Below, in pieces: positions 56,057 through 64,000 of a stretch of 64,000 bases of DNA (position 1 is its first letter; the number at the start of each line of letters is the position of its first letter). Made by a program: the position numbers and the translations under genes. This DNA comes from Hyphomonadaceae bacterium UBA1849. GTDB taxonomy: Bacteria; Pseudomonadota; Alphaproteobacteria; Caulobacterales; Hyphomonadaceae. The DNA is taken from NCBI GenBank assembly GCA_002338565.1, contig DDIN01000013.1:50062-114061 (forward strand), in the 5' to 3' direction. Under the pieces are notes generated by a model, which was not told the DNA's origin, ran no database searches, and saw nothing but the letters and a program-made list of their open reading frames with translations.

Positions 56057-56912
56057 TTTATGATTACCCCCCCACTTCAAGTCGGCTCGTTTCGGATTTA
56101 AGCCAACATTCTATACAGAATTGAAAAAACTAGCAAATACAAGATGATGTTCGACATTTTTTCAACAATGAAGAGCGTAGGAAAGAATCCACTGACTCAA
56201 CAGTAGATCCGTTTCGGGCTCTTTCATTTGTTGTCGCATCCGACGCAAAGCGCAAACCCCTTCGTAATCTAAAGTGCATTCTTGTCATTCCGCCTAGGCT
56301 CGGCCTTTATAAAGTGGTCGTAGGTATTGGTCGCTAAAGGCCTGATCGGCATCCAAACCGCGCAGGGGCGGCCTCACCGAAGGTGTCCCGCCGAAAGCGT
56401 TTCCATGAAATTGTCGGGTGTCTTGGGGCAGGAACGCCGCCCAAGTCGATGGGTGCAGGGAGAGCTAAATTTCCATGCTGGCAGGTGTCGGTGGCCATTA
56501 CCCTGACCGCTGATGAAACGGGCGCGCGTTTCGAGTGATTAATCGGCGATACGATTTTTTGGATGCCCGAAGGCTCGCGAACTGGAACGGAAACTGGAGC
56601 GGGTCTGGCTCACACGCCGTCCACGCAAGCTGAAGTGTAAGAAGTAAGCCTGAGGGCATTCAATCGCCTGGGGGATGAAACGGGGGCGCGGCGCAGAGCA
56701 GCCCTCTTTCCAAGATGGTGGTGGGAGGTACGACCAACACACATCTTGCATAAGCGCTTTAGCGCACATCTTATATTGCATTGGTGTATTTCAGACATGT
56801 ACTGCCCGAAAAGAAATCGTCGCGCCCTGACCGCTTTCAGCATATCCGAAACTAAAGACGCGCCGTACAATGTTGACCATGGTTCAACGTCTTAAAAAAG
56901 TCGGAGATTTTC
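56057..56912. other. Long gap with decayed coding fragments
   Basis: No intact gene is present in these 856 bp. The first 230 bp, A+T-rich, should hold the ABC-3C promoter. The part from about 56340 is G+C-richer, unlike both neighbours, and contains fragments resembling mob genes (56491-56538 and 56573-56647). The last 90 bp hold the TTTCGGAT motif and promoter of the HTH-ankyrin gene. Confidence 0.45.
56573..56647 (+). pseudogene. Possible 3' remnant of a relaxase gene
   Basis: A 24-codon reading gives ARELERKLERVWLTRR then PRKLKCKK and a stop. The DNA AAGGCTCGCGAACTGGAACGG resembles the 3' end of the intact relaxase gene at 45829-45849 (KLRELER there). Upstream, 56491-56538 reads VAITLTADETGARFE, weakly like the RVTEDE part of the MobC-like protein. 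A decayed second mob cassette is a guess. Confidence 0.3.
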
Positions 56913-58265
56913 TTGGATACCGCTCTTCTGAAATCGTTTGCCCCTTCTCAAACAAAAATCATGAAGGAAGCTCTCGAACGGCACCTTAAGTCTGAGAAAA
57001 AACTTGGGAACTTCAGGTCAATTACTGATTTCTGCGTCCAGCTTCCAAACGATGAAAACCCCATTTATGTTTCACTTCTAAAAGACGGCTTACTGAACGA
57101 AGGTTTTTCTATTTCCCCAAAAGTGATCTCGAATTGGTTTAAAGGTGACATCAGAAATGGAGTGCGAGAAGCACCGTCAACTCCCAGAATTGAGGCGCAA
57201 CGGCTCATCGCAGCGTATTTAATACATCACAAGATAATATCTATTCGTGGATTCGAAATACAACGGAAAGCGGGTCAGCTTGCATCTGCTCTGAGCGCCT
57301 TAATCGAGCCTGCGCTTCGCGGCATTGGTCCGAATATAAGCGTAGACCACGAATATTTTTCCCTAAATTTGTATCAAAATCACTTCACAATCAACCGTCA
57401 CTACTTCTCGGCCACAAATTTTGAATCTGTATACTATATTACTGCCTCAATGGAGAAAATAGCCTACAAAGATATACCAAACATCGAGATCGCGTTCAGA
57501 GATGTCGTTTACTTGTTAAAGGACCCACAAATCAAAAATGTGGCAACTTTTATAAAACAAAACTCAGGGATTTTTGCTAAATCAGACAAAATTTCTTCCG
57601 GTTACTTTTTATTCGACGTCAACCAACAAACGAGAGATCAATATTCATTTTGCATACGTGAAGGTCGTGGCAATATTTCGCGATCCTATTTATATGCAAT
57701 GGAATCTTTTACATGGGATAATGAAAATATTGGTCCTGATAGGAGAGTTCAATATTTTGACAATTCAGACTATATACTGTATCATAAAAGCGAGAAATTG
57801 ATTACTTCTTACAAAGCCAGCACGGATAGCCATTTGCGAGTTTATCCGCAAAGAGAAAAGGAAGAAATGAAGGATACAAAGACTTATGCTCTAGAGCTTT
57901 TATACGAGGGATGCCGCGATGGAAAAGGGTGGCTCACAGAGGAAGCAATCCAACAAGGTGCTGACGTAAACGCTGTTTTACCTGGTGAATCGGATCCACC
58001 GATTTTGGTCGCAGCTATGTCAGGTGGGGGTAAGTCGATACAATTGCTTTTGGAGCAACCAGAGTTAAACATATTGGTGCGGAACAGCGACGGTCAGACC
58101 CCGTCCGACTGTCTGCTTGGTCTTGGTTCCCCTCATTTTGGCTCACTCGCGGACCGTGAAATACATCAGGCATACTCTGAAGGCATAGACTTGGTAGAAT
58201 TTCGCCGTAGCGGAAAAAAACTAACACACAACCCCGGCGGACCTCCGGCAGACTTTGAGATTTAA
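56913..58265 (+). CDS. HTH-ankyrin protein paired with the CHAT protease
   Basis: A 450-residue protein. Residues 60-110 look like an XRE-type HTH (FSISPKVISNWFKGDIRN, then AQRLIAAYLIHHKI). Residues 130-320 form a beta-rich region of no family known to me, rich in Tyr and Phe. Residues 335-425 contain ankyrin-type helices (AIQQGADVNAV, PILVAAMSGGGKSIQLLLEQ, NSDGQTPSDCLL). The start is a TTG at 56913 with CGGAG 7 bases before. The stop overlaps that of the convergent CHAT gene by 4 bp. I infer a regulator, sensor or protease substrate. The gene is A+T-rich compared with the core. Confidence 0.7.
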   Translation: MDTALLKSFAPSQTKIMKEALERHLKSEKKLGNFRSITDFCVQLPNDENPIYVSLLKDGLLNEGFSISPKVISNWFKGDIRNGVREAPSTPRIEAQRLIAAYLIHHKIISIRGFEIQRKAGQLASALSALIEPALRGIGPNISVDHEYFSLNLYQNHFTINRHYFSATNFESVYYITASMEKIAYKDIPNIEIAFRDVVYLLKDPQIKNVATFIKQNSGIFAKSDKISSGYFLFDVNQQTRDQYSFCIREGRGNISRSYLYAMESFTWDNENIGPDRRVQYFDNSDYILYHKSEKLITSYKASTDSHLRVYPQREKEEMKDTKTYALELLYEGCRDGKGWLTEEAIQQGADVNAVLPGESDPPILVAAMSGGGKSIQLLLEQPELNILVRNSDGQTPSDCLLGLGSPHFGSLADREIHQAYSEGIDLVEFRRSGKKLTHNPGGPPADFEI

Positions 58266-61200
58266 GTCGAGTCGCCAAACTTTTGAAAGGCAGCCCAGTT
58301 ACCAGAGGAAGATTCGGCAGAATAGACGTCTAGCTTTCTTTGTTCACTGAAAAACCATGCGGCATGTTCCTCTAAACTCCATTCTTGCTTGTTCAACTTC
58401 GGTTGCGACATCCGCACGAGTGTCGAGTAGTAAGCCTCCGCCGTACTTTGCGATTTCCCAAAATACAGTTCCACAAACGTGCTTATAAACTCCTCAGCAA
58501 TTTTCTGCCTCACCGACCAAATCGGTGCAATCACGCATTTACACCCTGCATCAATAAACGCAGCTGCAACTGTTTGCATATCGGACATTTTCGCCGTTTT
58601 AGATCCCGCCGTTTCACAGGATAGCAAAATGATTGTCTCATGGCAGGACCAATCAGATTCACGAATATCATTTATCGTCATCAAGCCGAAATCCGTCTTG
58701 ATACCAGAAAATTTAGGATCGCGATCAGACACGAACCCATGCGCCAACACAATCGTCATGAGCGTAGGCACATTTAACTCTAAGGCGCTTGGGTTCAATT
58801 GTTCCCGCTCAAACGTTACGCCATACTCCAATGCCTGGTCCGCGATCTGACGCGACATCGCGTTAAACTCACCCGCAAAATAAAGCAATTTTCGAGCTTC
58901 AGTTTTCTTCATGGTTCGTTCATGCCAAGATTTCATCAAATGATCAGGCGATAGAAAGACACTAATCTTACTCTTATGATCATGCAGGAAACCCGCGGGG
59001 GATAAGGAATTTTTTTTATCATGCAAAACAATCGACTGGCCGACCGGTAGATGCGTGAACAAAGTAGAACCTAATGAAAATACTTCGTCAATTTCTGGTT
59101 TCGTCGAACATACTGCTCGACCTATTCCATCATACGTATCGTACAGAAGTGTAGAGACGTTATCACTCGCTTTAAGGAATTTTCCGAAGCGTGATTCTGA
59201 ATCAAGCTTCTCCGCAAGCGCCACCTCTGCCATATCCGAAACGATTGTCGTTAAACCGCTAATTGTGCATTTGTGTAGCCTGATGAGATCGTCAATCTTC
59301 CCGCGCGATAATTTGATAATGTCAGCTTCAGCGAGGCTCAATCCTCCTTGGCATAGGAGTATCAACCCGTCCCTAACTCCTGAAACGATAAATGCAACAG
59401 CTTTGTTCTCCGGAAGGAGTCGTAAGAAATAGTCAATTTCCTCTATAAACTCAGATTTGCCATCGAACTGACTGTCACAAGAGCTTTCCAAAGCTTGAGC
59501 TTGTTTTTCAATTCTGTCGCTTCTCAAATTGCGGCGCTCTTCTCGCTCTCTCATGACTTGGTGATAACTGTTTACAGTTGCAAGATTGAGTTCACCTTGA
59601 CAGTCAATCAAGCTATCTGCGGAATGCAACATCGCCGATTGAGAACCGTGGTCGCGAGCTCTCAAAGCCTGCTTATTCAAGTAGTAGATCGCCTCCCCTA
59701 TTTCGCCTGAAACTGCACACTGATATATCAGTTCTTCCCTAGCTAAAAAATCCACCTCGGCGAGCATCTGGGAGCGTTCATTTCTAAAAGAACAGTAGGT
59801 TTCAATACGACGTAATAATTCGATTAACTCGGATTTTGGAGATGCGCAGGAGTATAAGCTTCTAAACTCGAACAACGCCAGAAAATGTATAACGCCTGGG
59901 GCGATTGATATAAATAGTGTATCGTTTTCCGAAACAAGATACTCTTCGACTCGGCTCCAAACTGACGCAAGCCGCTCTGCATTGCATTCGTAGAGCTTGG
60001 GGTTTTGGATGATCAGTTCAATAATTCTAGATAGATTTCGCACCTCCACGAAACTTAACTGCTCGGAAGAATACATCTCGGCCAAAATAAAACGCGCATT
60101 AAGGGCAAACTCATAATGACGCTCACCTACAGACGAAATCGCTTTTGACTCAAAATAAAGTGCTCGCAACGTAAGGTCACTTGGTGAACTAAACTCAGTG
60201 AGTTCAGCACCTTTATCAATAATCTTGTATGGGAGCGTTTCATCACATTTTCTTAGCAATTCCGAACGAAGTGTGTGCGATTTGATTTCGCGCACTGCGT
60301 TAAGTGCGCTCTCCCATTCACTCCCGGCGTATTTATTAAAAGTGTCTAGTTGAAAGCGATCCGATGCCTGAACTTGATCCTCCACATCGACATGACCATT
60401 GTATTGTTTGGCCAACTTGATGAACGGAGACGTCGCAATTAGTTCACCATCGTCGAGACAAGCACTACGGTACGCAGCTTCACCATCTTTCAAAAATTGA
60501 GACCATTTTGAGTATCCGGTTTGCATTATGCACACCCCTAATACTCCGGACGCGTCATCTAGAGCCCGATTCAAAACGCTGGAAGCATTTGACGTCGTCG
60601 AAATTTTAATGATTTTTTGTAAACCACGAAGGAAATACTGAGAAAAATCAACATTCCCTGAATCAATCGAATTTTGAACTCCACACATCAAAAAACGTAG
60701 AATTTTTTCAATCTCATCAATGCGGTTTGAACGTACAATGACCCGATCAACCCTTCGCCAGTACTCGATCATATCCACCCCAAGGAATTCCATATTCTGG
60801 CCGAATTGCCTAAACTGAAACTTCATTATTAAAATGCAGGCCATGAATTCTATTCGATCTCTGGGGGCCTTGTAATTGCTTAACTCATTTTGAAAAAGAC
60901 GAGCAATTCGGGACGCCTTCGAGCGCTCAGCCAAAATCTCCGATTTCAGGTACGCCGAGGCCAATAGACTGTGCGAGTCTATCAGCAGCACCACGTCCCG
61001 CAAATTCCGGGTGGCAGAGGCCACCAATTCAAGCAAGTTTATTGCACTAGATTTAGCTGCCCGATTCTGAGGATCAGCGAAAAGCAACGTTCTCGCTAAC
61101 TCGAATGAGTATCGAAGCCGACGCTTTGTGTCAGTTTCATGAAGAACAAGAAAGTTCAGCACATCACATGCTTCTTGAACAAAGAAACTTTTGTGGGGCA

Positions 61201-61552
61201 AACTCAAAAAATTCAAACAAAGCTGAAACAAAACTTGTCTGAGGATCCATGGCGGATTGTAGGTTCCATCTGCTATCAAAATGGTGTGCAGCAGCAAAAA
61301 TCTCTTCTTTAGCTTTTCGTAACCCTCAGAATCGCAATTAATTCGCATTCTCATTGCTAAATAATGCGTGCTAATGAGAAATCTCGAAATTGAAAGCGTC
61401 CGATTACCTCTCATCCGATCCACGACAGCTAAAGAGTAAACAACTCGCTCGAGCGTTTTGCAGGCCTCATGCGCGTTTCCGAAAGCTAGACGAACATTGG
61501 TCACCACGAAAATAAAGTAGAGCTTCAGCCGGGTTTCCCTTTTTTTCTTCAT
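58262..61552 (-). CDS. TPR-CHAT caspase-like protease
   Basis: A 1096-residue protein. Residues 1 to about 700 are helical repeats of TPR type with conserved aromatic and small residues (for example HYEFALNARFILAEMY). The C-terminal 300 residues are a CHAT domain: the catalytic His938 is in VLAHGFVSD, Cys979 in ILLSCETAGS, and VIAPIWSVRQKIAEEFISTF is the conserved segment that follows. CHAT enzymes are caspase-like proteases used in bacterial conflict, activated through their repeat region. The ATG at 61552 follows CAGGA. Low G+C and an isolated position point to recent transfer. Confidence 0.85.
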   Translation of the reverse strand: MKKKRETRLKLYFIFVVTNVRLAFGNAHEACKTLERVVYSLAVVDRMRGNRTLSISRFLISTHYLAMRMRINCDSEGYEKLKKRFLLLHTILIADGTYNPPWILRQVLFQLCLNFLSLPHKSFFVQEACDVLNFLVLHETDTKRRLRYSFELARTLLFADPQNRAAKSSAINLLELVASATRNLRDVVLLIDSHSLLASAYLKSEILAERSKASRIARLFQNELSNYKAPRDRIEFMACILIMKFQFRQFGQNMEFLGVDMIEYWRRVDRVIVRSNRIDEIEKILRFLMCGVQNSIDSGNVDFSQYFLRGLQKIIKISTTSNASSVLNRALDDASGVLGVCIMQTGYSKWSQFLKDGEAAYRSACLDDGELIATSPFIKLAKQYNGHVDVEDQVQASDRFQLDTFNKYAGSEWESALNAVREIKSHTLRSELLRKCDETLPYKIIDKGAELTEFSSPSDLTLRALYFESKAISSVGERHYEFALNARFILAEMYSSEQLSFVEVRNLSRIIELIIQNPKLYECNAERLASVWSRVEEYLVSENDTLFISIAPGVIHFLALFEFRSLYSCASPKSELIELLRRIETYCSFRNERSQMLAEVDFLAREELIYQCAVSGEIGEAIYYLNKQALRARDHGSQSAMLHSADSLIDCQGELNLATVNSYHQVMREREERRNLRSDRIEKQAQALESSCDSQFDGKSEFIEEIDYFLRLLPENKAVAFIVSGVRDGLILLCQGGLSLAEADIIKLSRGKIDDLIRLHKCTISGLTTIVSDMAEVALAEKLDSESRFGKFLKASDNVSTLLYDTYDGIGRAVCSTKPEIDEVFSLGSTLFTHLPVGQSIVLHDKKNSLSPAGFLHDHKSKISVFLSPDHLMKSWHERTMKKTEARKLLYFAGEFNAMSRQIADQALEYGVTFEREQLNPSALELNVPTLMTIVLAHGFVSDRDPKFSGIKTDFGLMTINDIRESDWSCHETIILLSCETAGSKTAKMSDMQTVAAAFIDAGCKCVIAPIWSVRQKIAEEFISTFVELYFGKSQSTAEAYYSTLVRMSQPKLNKQEWSLEEHAAWFFSEQRKLDVYSAESSSGNWAAFQKFGDST

Positions 61553-61696
61553 TGCGAAATTCCTGCGAAGTTTGAGCGGTGAAAGCGAGAATACATTGAT
61601 TTCGCTGACCGAGAACAGGAGTTCGGTCGCCCGGTATCGCGACCCAAATCAGGGACCGGAAATTAACCCCGGGGTTCTCCACTAGGAGAGCCGGCT

Positions 61697-62158
61697 ATGA
61701 AACGCCAAAGCTTCAGACTTCCACCTCAGGATTACATCCTGAGTCTTCAAAACCTCACTCGCCTCGCGCTTCTGTATAACGGGCTGAAAGAGACCAAAGA
61801 ACTACAAGGAAACGCGTTCGGTCGGCGCAGTTTTGCCGACTGGTTGAACGATCAGCTCATCAGTATCGATGGTAATGTATTCGATTTTGACGGAGATCTG
61901 ATCTGGGACAATCTCAGCGAACTGGACAATGTTTCCGGTAGCGAACATTTCTATTGTTGCGTCGATGACGCGTTTAATGACGACGCTTCGTTTCGCTGGG
62001 TTTCGACATTCAGCAACTATGCTGTGACACCGCCAAAGCGTAACCGCCTTCATCTGATTCAGAACCGCATGGAACTGATTACAGCGGCCTTCATCATCTC
62101 GGGGCTTTACCAACCTCAGATCGAAGGCTGGGAAAACCCCTTCACCGATGAGGGTTAA
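61697..62158 (+). CDS. Hypothetical protein with its own strong terminator
   Basis: A 153-residue soluble protein of no family known to me. It begins MKRQSFRLPPQDYILSLQNL, has an acidic central part (VFDFDGDLIWDNLSELDN) and aromatic strands later. The ATG is preceded by AGGAG at 9 bases and the gene is followed by a 13-bp terminator hairpin, both supporting expression. It is divergent from the CHAT gene (144 bp between starts). Confidence 0.65.
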   Translation: MKRQSFRLPPQDYILSLQNLTRLALLYNGLKETKELQGNAFGRRSFADWLNDQLISIDGNVFDFDGDLIWDNLSELDNVSGSEHFYCCVDDAFNDDASFRWVSTFSNYAVTPPKRNRLHLIQNRMELITAAFIISGLYQPQIEGWENPFTDEG

Positions 62159-62169
62159 AAACACTAATG

Positions 62170-62203
62170 GACAGGGCCGGAATATTTCCGGCTCTGTCTT
62201 TTT
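62170..62203 (+). terminator. Rho-independent terminator
   Basis: A 13-bp stem GACAGGGCCGGAA / TTCCGGCTCTGTC (one G-T wobble), a TAT loop and five T, 12 bp after the hypothetical gene's stop. Confidence 0.93.
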
Positions 62204-62213
62204 AGGAAGCACC

Positions 62214-62672
62214 TCAAAGTCCATTAAACAGGTCGCGCTGAACAGAAAGTGCTGCATTTATGCAGCGCAAATGCGCAAGATCGTTGTAGATGTGATTATG
62301 CTTCAGGGCGAGGCTTGTATGCACGGACTCACAACGATTGACGTCGTCTTGCGGCGCATCGCTCAGTCTTTTTTGCTGCAGTTCTCTTGCGAGTTCTCGA
62401 TAACGTTCAAGGTCGACTTTGTATTGGTTGGTAATACGGTTCCTTAAGCGGCGTAACTGCTCCGACCTCTTGGGTTCGCAAAGCGCTTCAGCGTCTTTGA
62501 TTTCATCAATGTGCCCTAGATAGTCTCGCGCAATCACAGATTTCAGGATCGACTTAGGCCCAGGAACTTTACCTCCGAGGAGGTAGTACCACGGATGGCC
62601 GGGGTCATACCAATTCTGCGACCTCGAAGCGCCGCTATGAGCGGCACTCGTTTGAGGTGAAGTGCAGCTCAT
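62214..62672 (-). CDS. Hypothetical protein
   Basis: A 152-residue protein. The N-terminal 40 residues are polar and aromatic (NWYDPGHPWYYLLGG); residues 50-150 are helical and charged (KRSEQLRRLRNRITNQYKV and ERYRELARELQQKRL), possibly coiled coil. The family is not recognised. The start overlaps the stop of the upstream gene by 4 bp (ATGA), so the two are an operon. Confidence 0.6.
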   Translation of the reverse strand: MSCTSPQTSAAHSGASRSQNWYDPGHPWYYLLGGKVPGPKSILKSVIARDYLGHIDEIKDAEALCEPKRSEQLRRLRNRITNQYKVDLERYRELARELQQKRLSDAPQDDVNRCESVHTSLALKHNHIYNDLAHLRCINAALSVQRDLFNGL

Positions 62673-62935
62673 ACTGCCTCTCCAGAGTTGATCTGAGCTT
62701 TGTCTTTGCGAAACTGAGACTTAATCCAGGAGTATGCCAGATCGGCAAGTCTGGAGACCTTTAGGATCTCCTCGCGGGAAAAACTATGTGTAGTGTGCCA
62801 AGCTTCCTCTTTGAGATATGAACGCGAGAACGTCACGCTGTAGCGATTGCTTCCGTCGTTTGCAGTGGTCTGCCAAATAGAAGCCGTAATGAGGCCATCT
62901 CGAAGGGTTTGGATTGGAGGGAGTTGTTTTGACAT
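62669..62935 (-). CDS. Small plasmid-type conserved protein
   Basis: An 88-residue protein with the pattern IQTLRDGLITASIWQT, RYSVTFSRSYLKEEAWHTTHSF and LADLAYSWIK. I recognise this as a small conserved protein frequent on alphaproteobacterial plasmids and integrative elements, without a known function. A short beta-sheet and a C-terminal helix are likely. It is the first gene of a two-gene operon; GAAAGGACAAG precedes the ATG. Confidence 0.75.
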   Translation of the reverse strand: MSKQLPPIQTLRDGLITASIWQTTANDGSNRYSVTFSRSYLKEEAWHTTHSFSREEILKVSRLADLAYSWIKSQFRKDKAQINSGEAV

Positions 62936-63384
62936 TTTCTTGTCCTTTCGTTTTGAACCGCTGGATTGCAGTCCTTGTGAAAGGCGAGAGAGCCTGAACG
63001 GTATCTGGCAGGATCAAAGAACTACACGTTTGTGCGGGCCGGAAATTGATCCAGACGCGCAGCGTCGTCGCCATATTCGTTCTGGCAGACTTCACAAATA
63101 AGGGCTGTAATGTTCAGGCGAGTTCAAACGCAAGAGCCATAGGTGATCAGGACTGAAACACTAAGCAAAGATTGCCGCGGGTGCTACTTGCTCGCAGATT
63201 GTTGCTACACCGACTTCCTTCCCCTTAGCATCTAACAGATTCAGCTTAGAGTGCATTCAATCCGGAAATCTCGTTTTCCGCAAATCCCAGATTGCACACG
63301 TTGTCGATTGACATCATCCTGCCAAGCTAGACGGGTTTCATATAAGAAAATGAGCTTTCCGCTAAGGTTGGGGCTTACCTCACA
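62936..63384. other. Gap between small plasmid-type genes and resolvase
   Basis: No gene, RNA or strong hairpin is seen in these 449 bp. It must contain the promoter of the two-gene operon, and could contain a resolution site for the resolvase, but no paired inverted motifs were recognised. Confidence 0.4.
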
Positions 63385-63951
63385 TCAGCTCGCCATTAAT
63401 TCAGCTTCGCGGGCATATCTGAACATGGTTGATCTGCTGATGTCGAGTTTTCTGGCGATCTCACATCCTGAACACCCTTCCGTCAGGAGTTTAGATGCGC
63501 GTCTCTGTTTTGCAGGCGTCATGACGGTTTTGCGCCCAAATTTCACGCCGCGATCTTTGGCGGCTTGCATGGCGAGTTTGGTGCGGCGGCTAATGACGGC
63601 CTTTTCGTATTCGGCGTCGGCAACGGCGTAGGTGAACCATTTACGCCCCTCGGGCGTGGTGGTGTCGATATTCTGCCAGATACTGTGGAAGGTGATGCCT
63701 TGCTTATGCAGCTCATCCAGCACAGTCAGACCTTCAATCGTTGATCTGAATGCGCGGTCGATTGAGAGCACCACGAAGGTATCGCCGGATTTAAGAGCCG
63801 CTCTGGCTTCGATTAGCCCAGGGCGCTTCTTGGCGGTGGCGGAAACAGCGAAGTCCGAGAAGATCTTATCGCAGCCAGCTTGGCGCAGCGCTTCTTCGCT
63901 CTGGAATAGCGTCTGTTTATCCGTCGAAACTCTCGTATAGCCAATACGCAT
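63385..63951 (-). CDS. Serine recombinase / resolvase (Tn3-type)
   Basis: A 188-residue small serine recombinase. The catalytic Ser is Ser9 in GYTRVSTDKQT. SGDTFVVLSIDRAFRS is the conserved Arg-containing region and EYEKAVISRRTKLAMQAAKDRG the E-helix with its Arg cluster. A C-terminal HTH (GCSGCEIARKLDISRSTMFRYAR) binds DNA. Length is that of resolvase/invertase enzymes, not large integrases, so it probably resolves multimers or cointegrates. Reading ends 49 bp before the window end. Confidence 0.93.
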   Translation of the reverse strand: MRIGYTRVSTDKQTLFQSEEALRQAGCDKIFSDFAVSATAKKRPGLIEARAALKSGDTFVVLSIDRAFRSTIEGLTVLDELHKQGITFHSIWQNIDTTTPEGRKWFTYAVADAEYEKAVISRRTKLAMQAAKDRGVKFGRKTVMTPAKQRRASKLLTEGCSGCEIARKLDISRSTMFRYAREAELMAS

Positions 63952-64000
63952 AACCGGGCCATTTCTGCCGCTTTACGGCGTGCTTGTTACTGTTATTTGC

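Larger units (their letters stand above)
43700..64000. mobile_element. Integrated mobilizable element / defence island (right end outside window)
   Basis: From the end of the MFS gene the content changes to relaxase genes, ArdA, multiple conflict systems, plasmid-type small genes and a serine resolvase, with changing base composition and large gaps. No replication initiator and no attachment repeats or tRNA were seen, so whether this is an integrated plasmid, an IME or a plasmid-derived island is open. The left limit is set only approximately by the first direct repeat. Confidence 0.7.

Noticed and set aside
58262..61552. Type III-E CRISPR Craspase TPR-CHAT
   Set aside because: No gRAMP/Cas7-11 gene, no Cas1/Cas2 and no repeat-spacer array occur in the window.
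63251..63631. Plus-strand frame antisense to the resolvase
   Set aside because: Most of it overlaps the serine recombinase in reverse and shows no recognisable motif.
43700..64000. Prophage
   Set aside because: No capsid, terminase, portal, tail or lysis genes; the recombinase is a small resolvase and the transfer genes are of plasmid type.

Overview
The window reads as an alphaproteobacterial chromosome segment, most like the dimorphic stalked bacteria (Caulobacterales / Hyphomonadaceae). The evidence is a full-length CtrA with its Asp51 acceptor and terminal Ala-Ala, an upstream region rich in GANTC methylation sites, the phosphotransferase ChpT, an SpmX-type polar muramidase homologue, FliI/FliJ and a complete che operon. 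Genus is not resolved.

Region 1 (1-5487) holds two PaaI-type thioesterases, a TetR regulator with an HSL-type esterase, and a soluble histidine kinase divergent from a receiver protein whose kinase-like half has Glu in place of the phospho-acceptor His. Region 2 (5484-8411) is fliJ-fliI divergent from ctrA; the shared intergenic region has a TTAA-N7-TTAA CtrA box and six GANTC sites. Region 3 (8464-12763) is a Fur-box-preceded TonB receptor operon with a PepSY membrane protein. Region 4 (12788-15744) has an acyltransferase and a DHA2-type exporter. Region 5 (15820-22227) is cheR-cheB-cheY-cheW-cheA plus chpT, with a hybrid CheA carrying two CheW-like modules and a degenerate receiver.

Region 6 (22328-30587) contains the ydbH-ynbE-ydbL envelope lipid-transport operon, an M23 endopeptidase, an FKBP isomerase, an NTR/TIMP-like secreted protein whose ribosome-binding site lies inside a terminator-like hairpin, and a divergent lipoprotein / MarR pair with two spaced operators. 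Region 7 (30612-43584) is housekeeping: clpB, ilvE, a MarR-response regulator-kinase operon, spmX, mgtE, an epoxide-hydrolase-like lipoprotein and an MFS transporter.

Region 8 (about 43.7 kb to the window end) is an accessory element. It opens with two ~128-bp direct repeats and a cluster of hairpins (oriT candidate), then a MobC-like protein and relaxase, anti-restriction ArdA, and several conflict genes: a HEPN (Ymh/TIGR02391) protein, a decayed gene, a 1322-residue nuclease-STAND NTPase of Avs type, an ABC-three-component (ABC-3C) operon (nuclease-CTD effector, middle component, DUF3732 ATPase), and a convergent pair of an HTH-ankyrin protein and a TPR-CHAT protease. Plasmid-type small genes and a serine resolvase follow. 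The 57-61.5 kb part is visibly A+T-richer than the core. This is best explained as an integrated mobilizable element carrying several anti-phage systems; its right end lies outside the window.

The HTH-ankyrin / TPR-CHAT pair is the best candidate for an undescribed system. All family assignments are from reading motifs, not from database searches.
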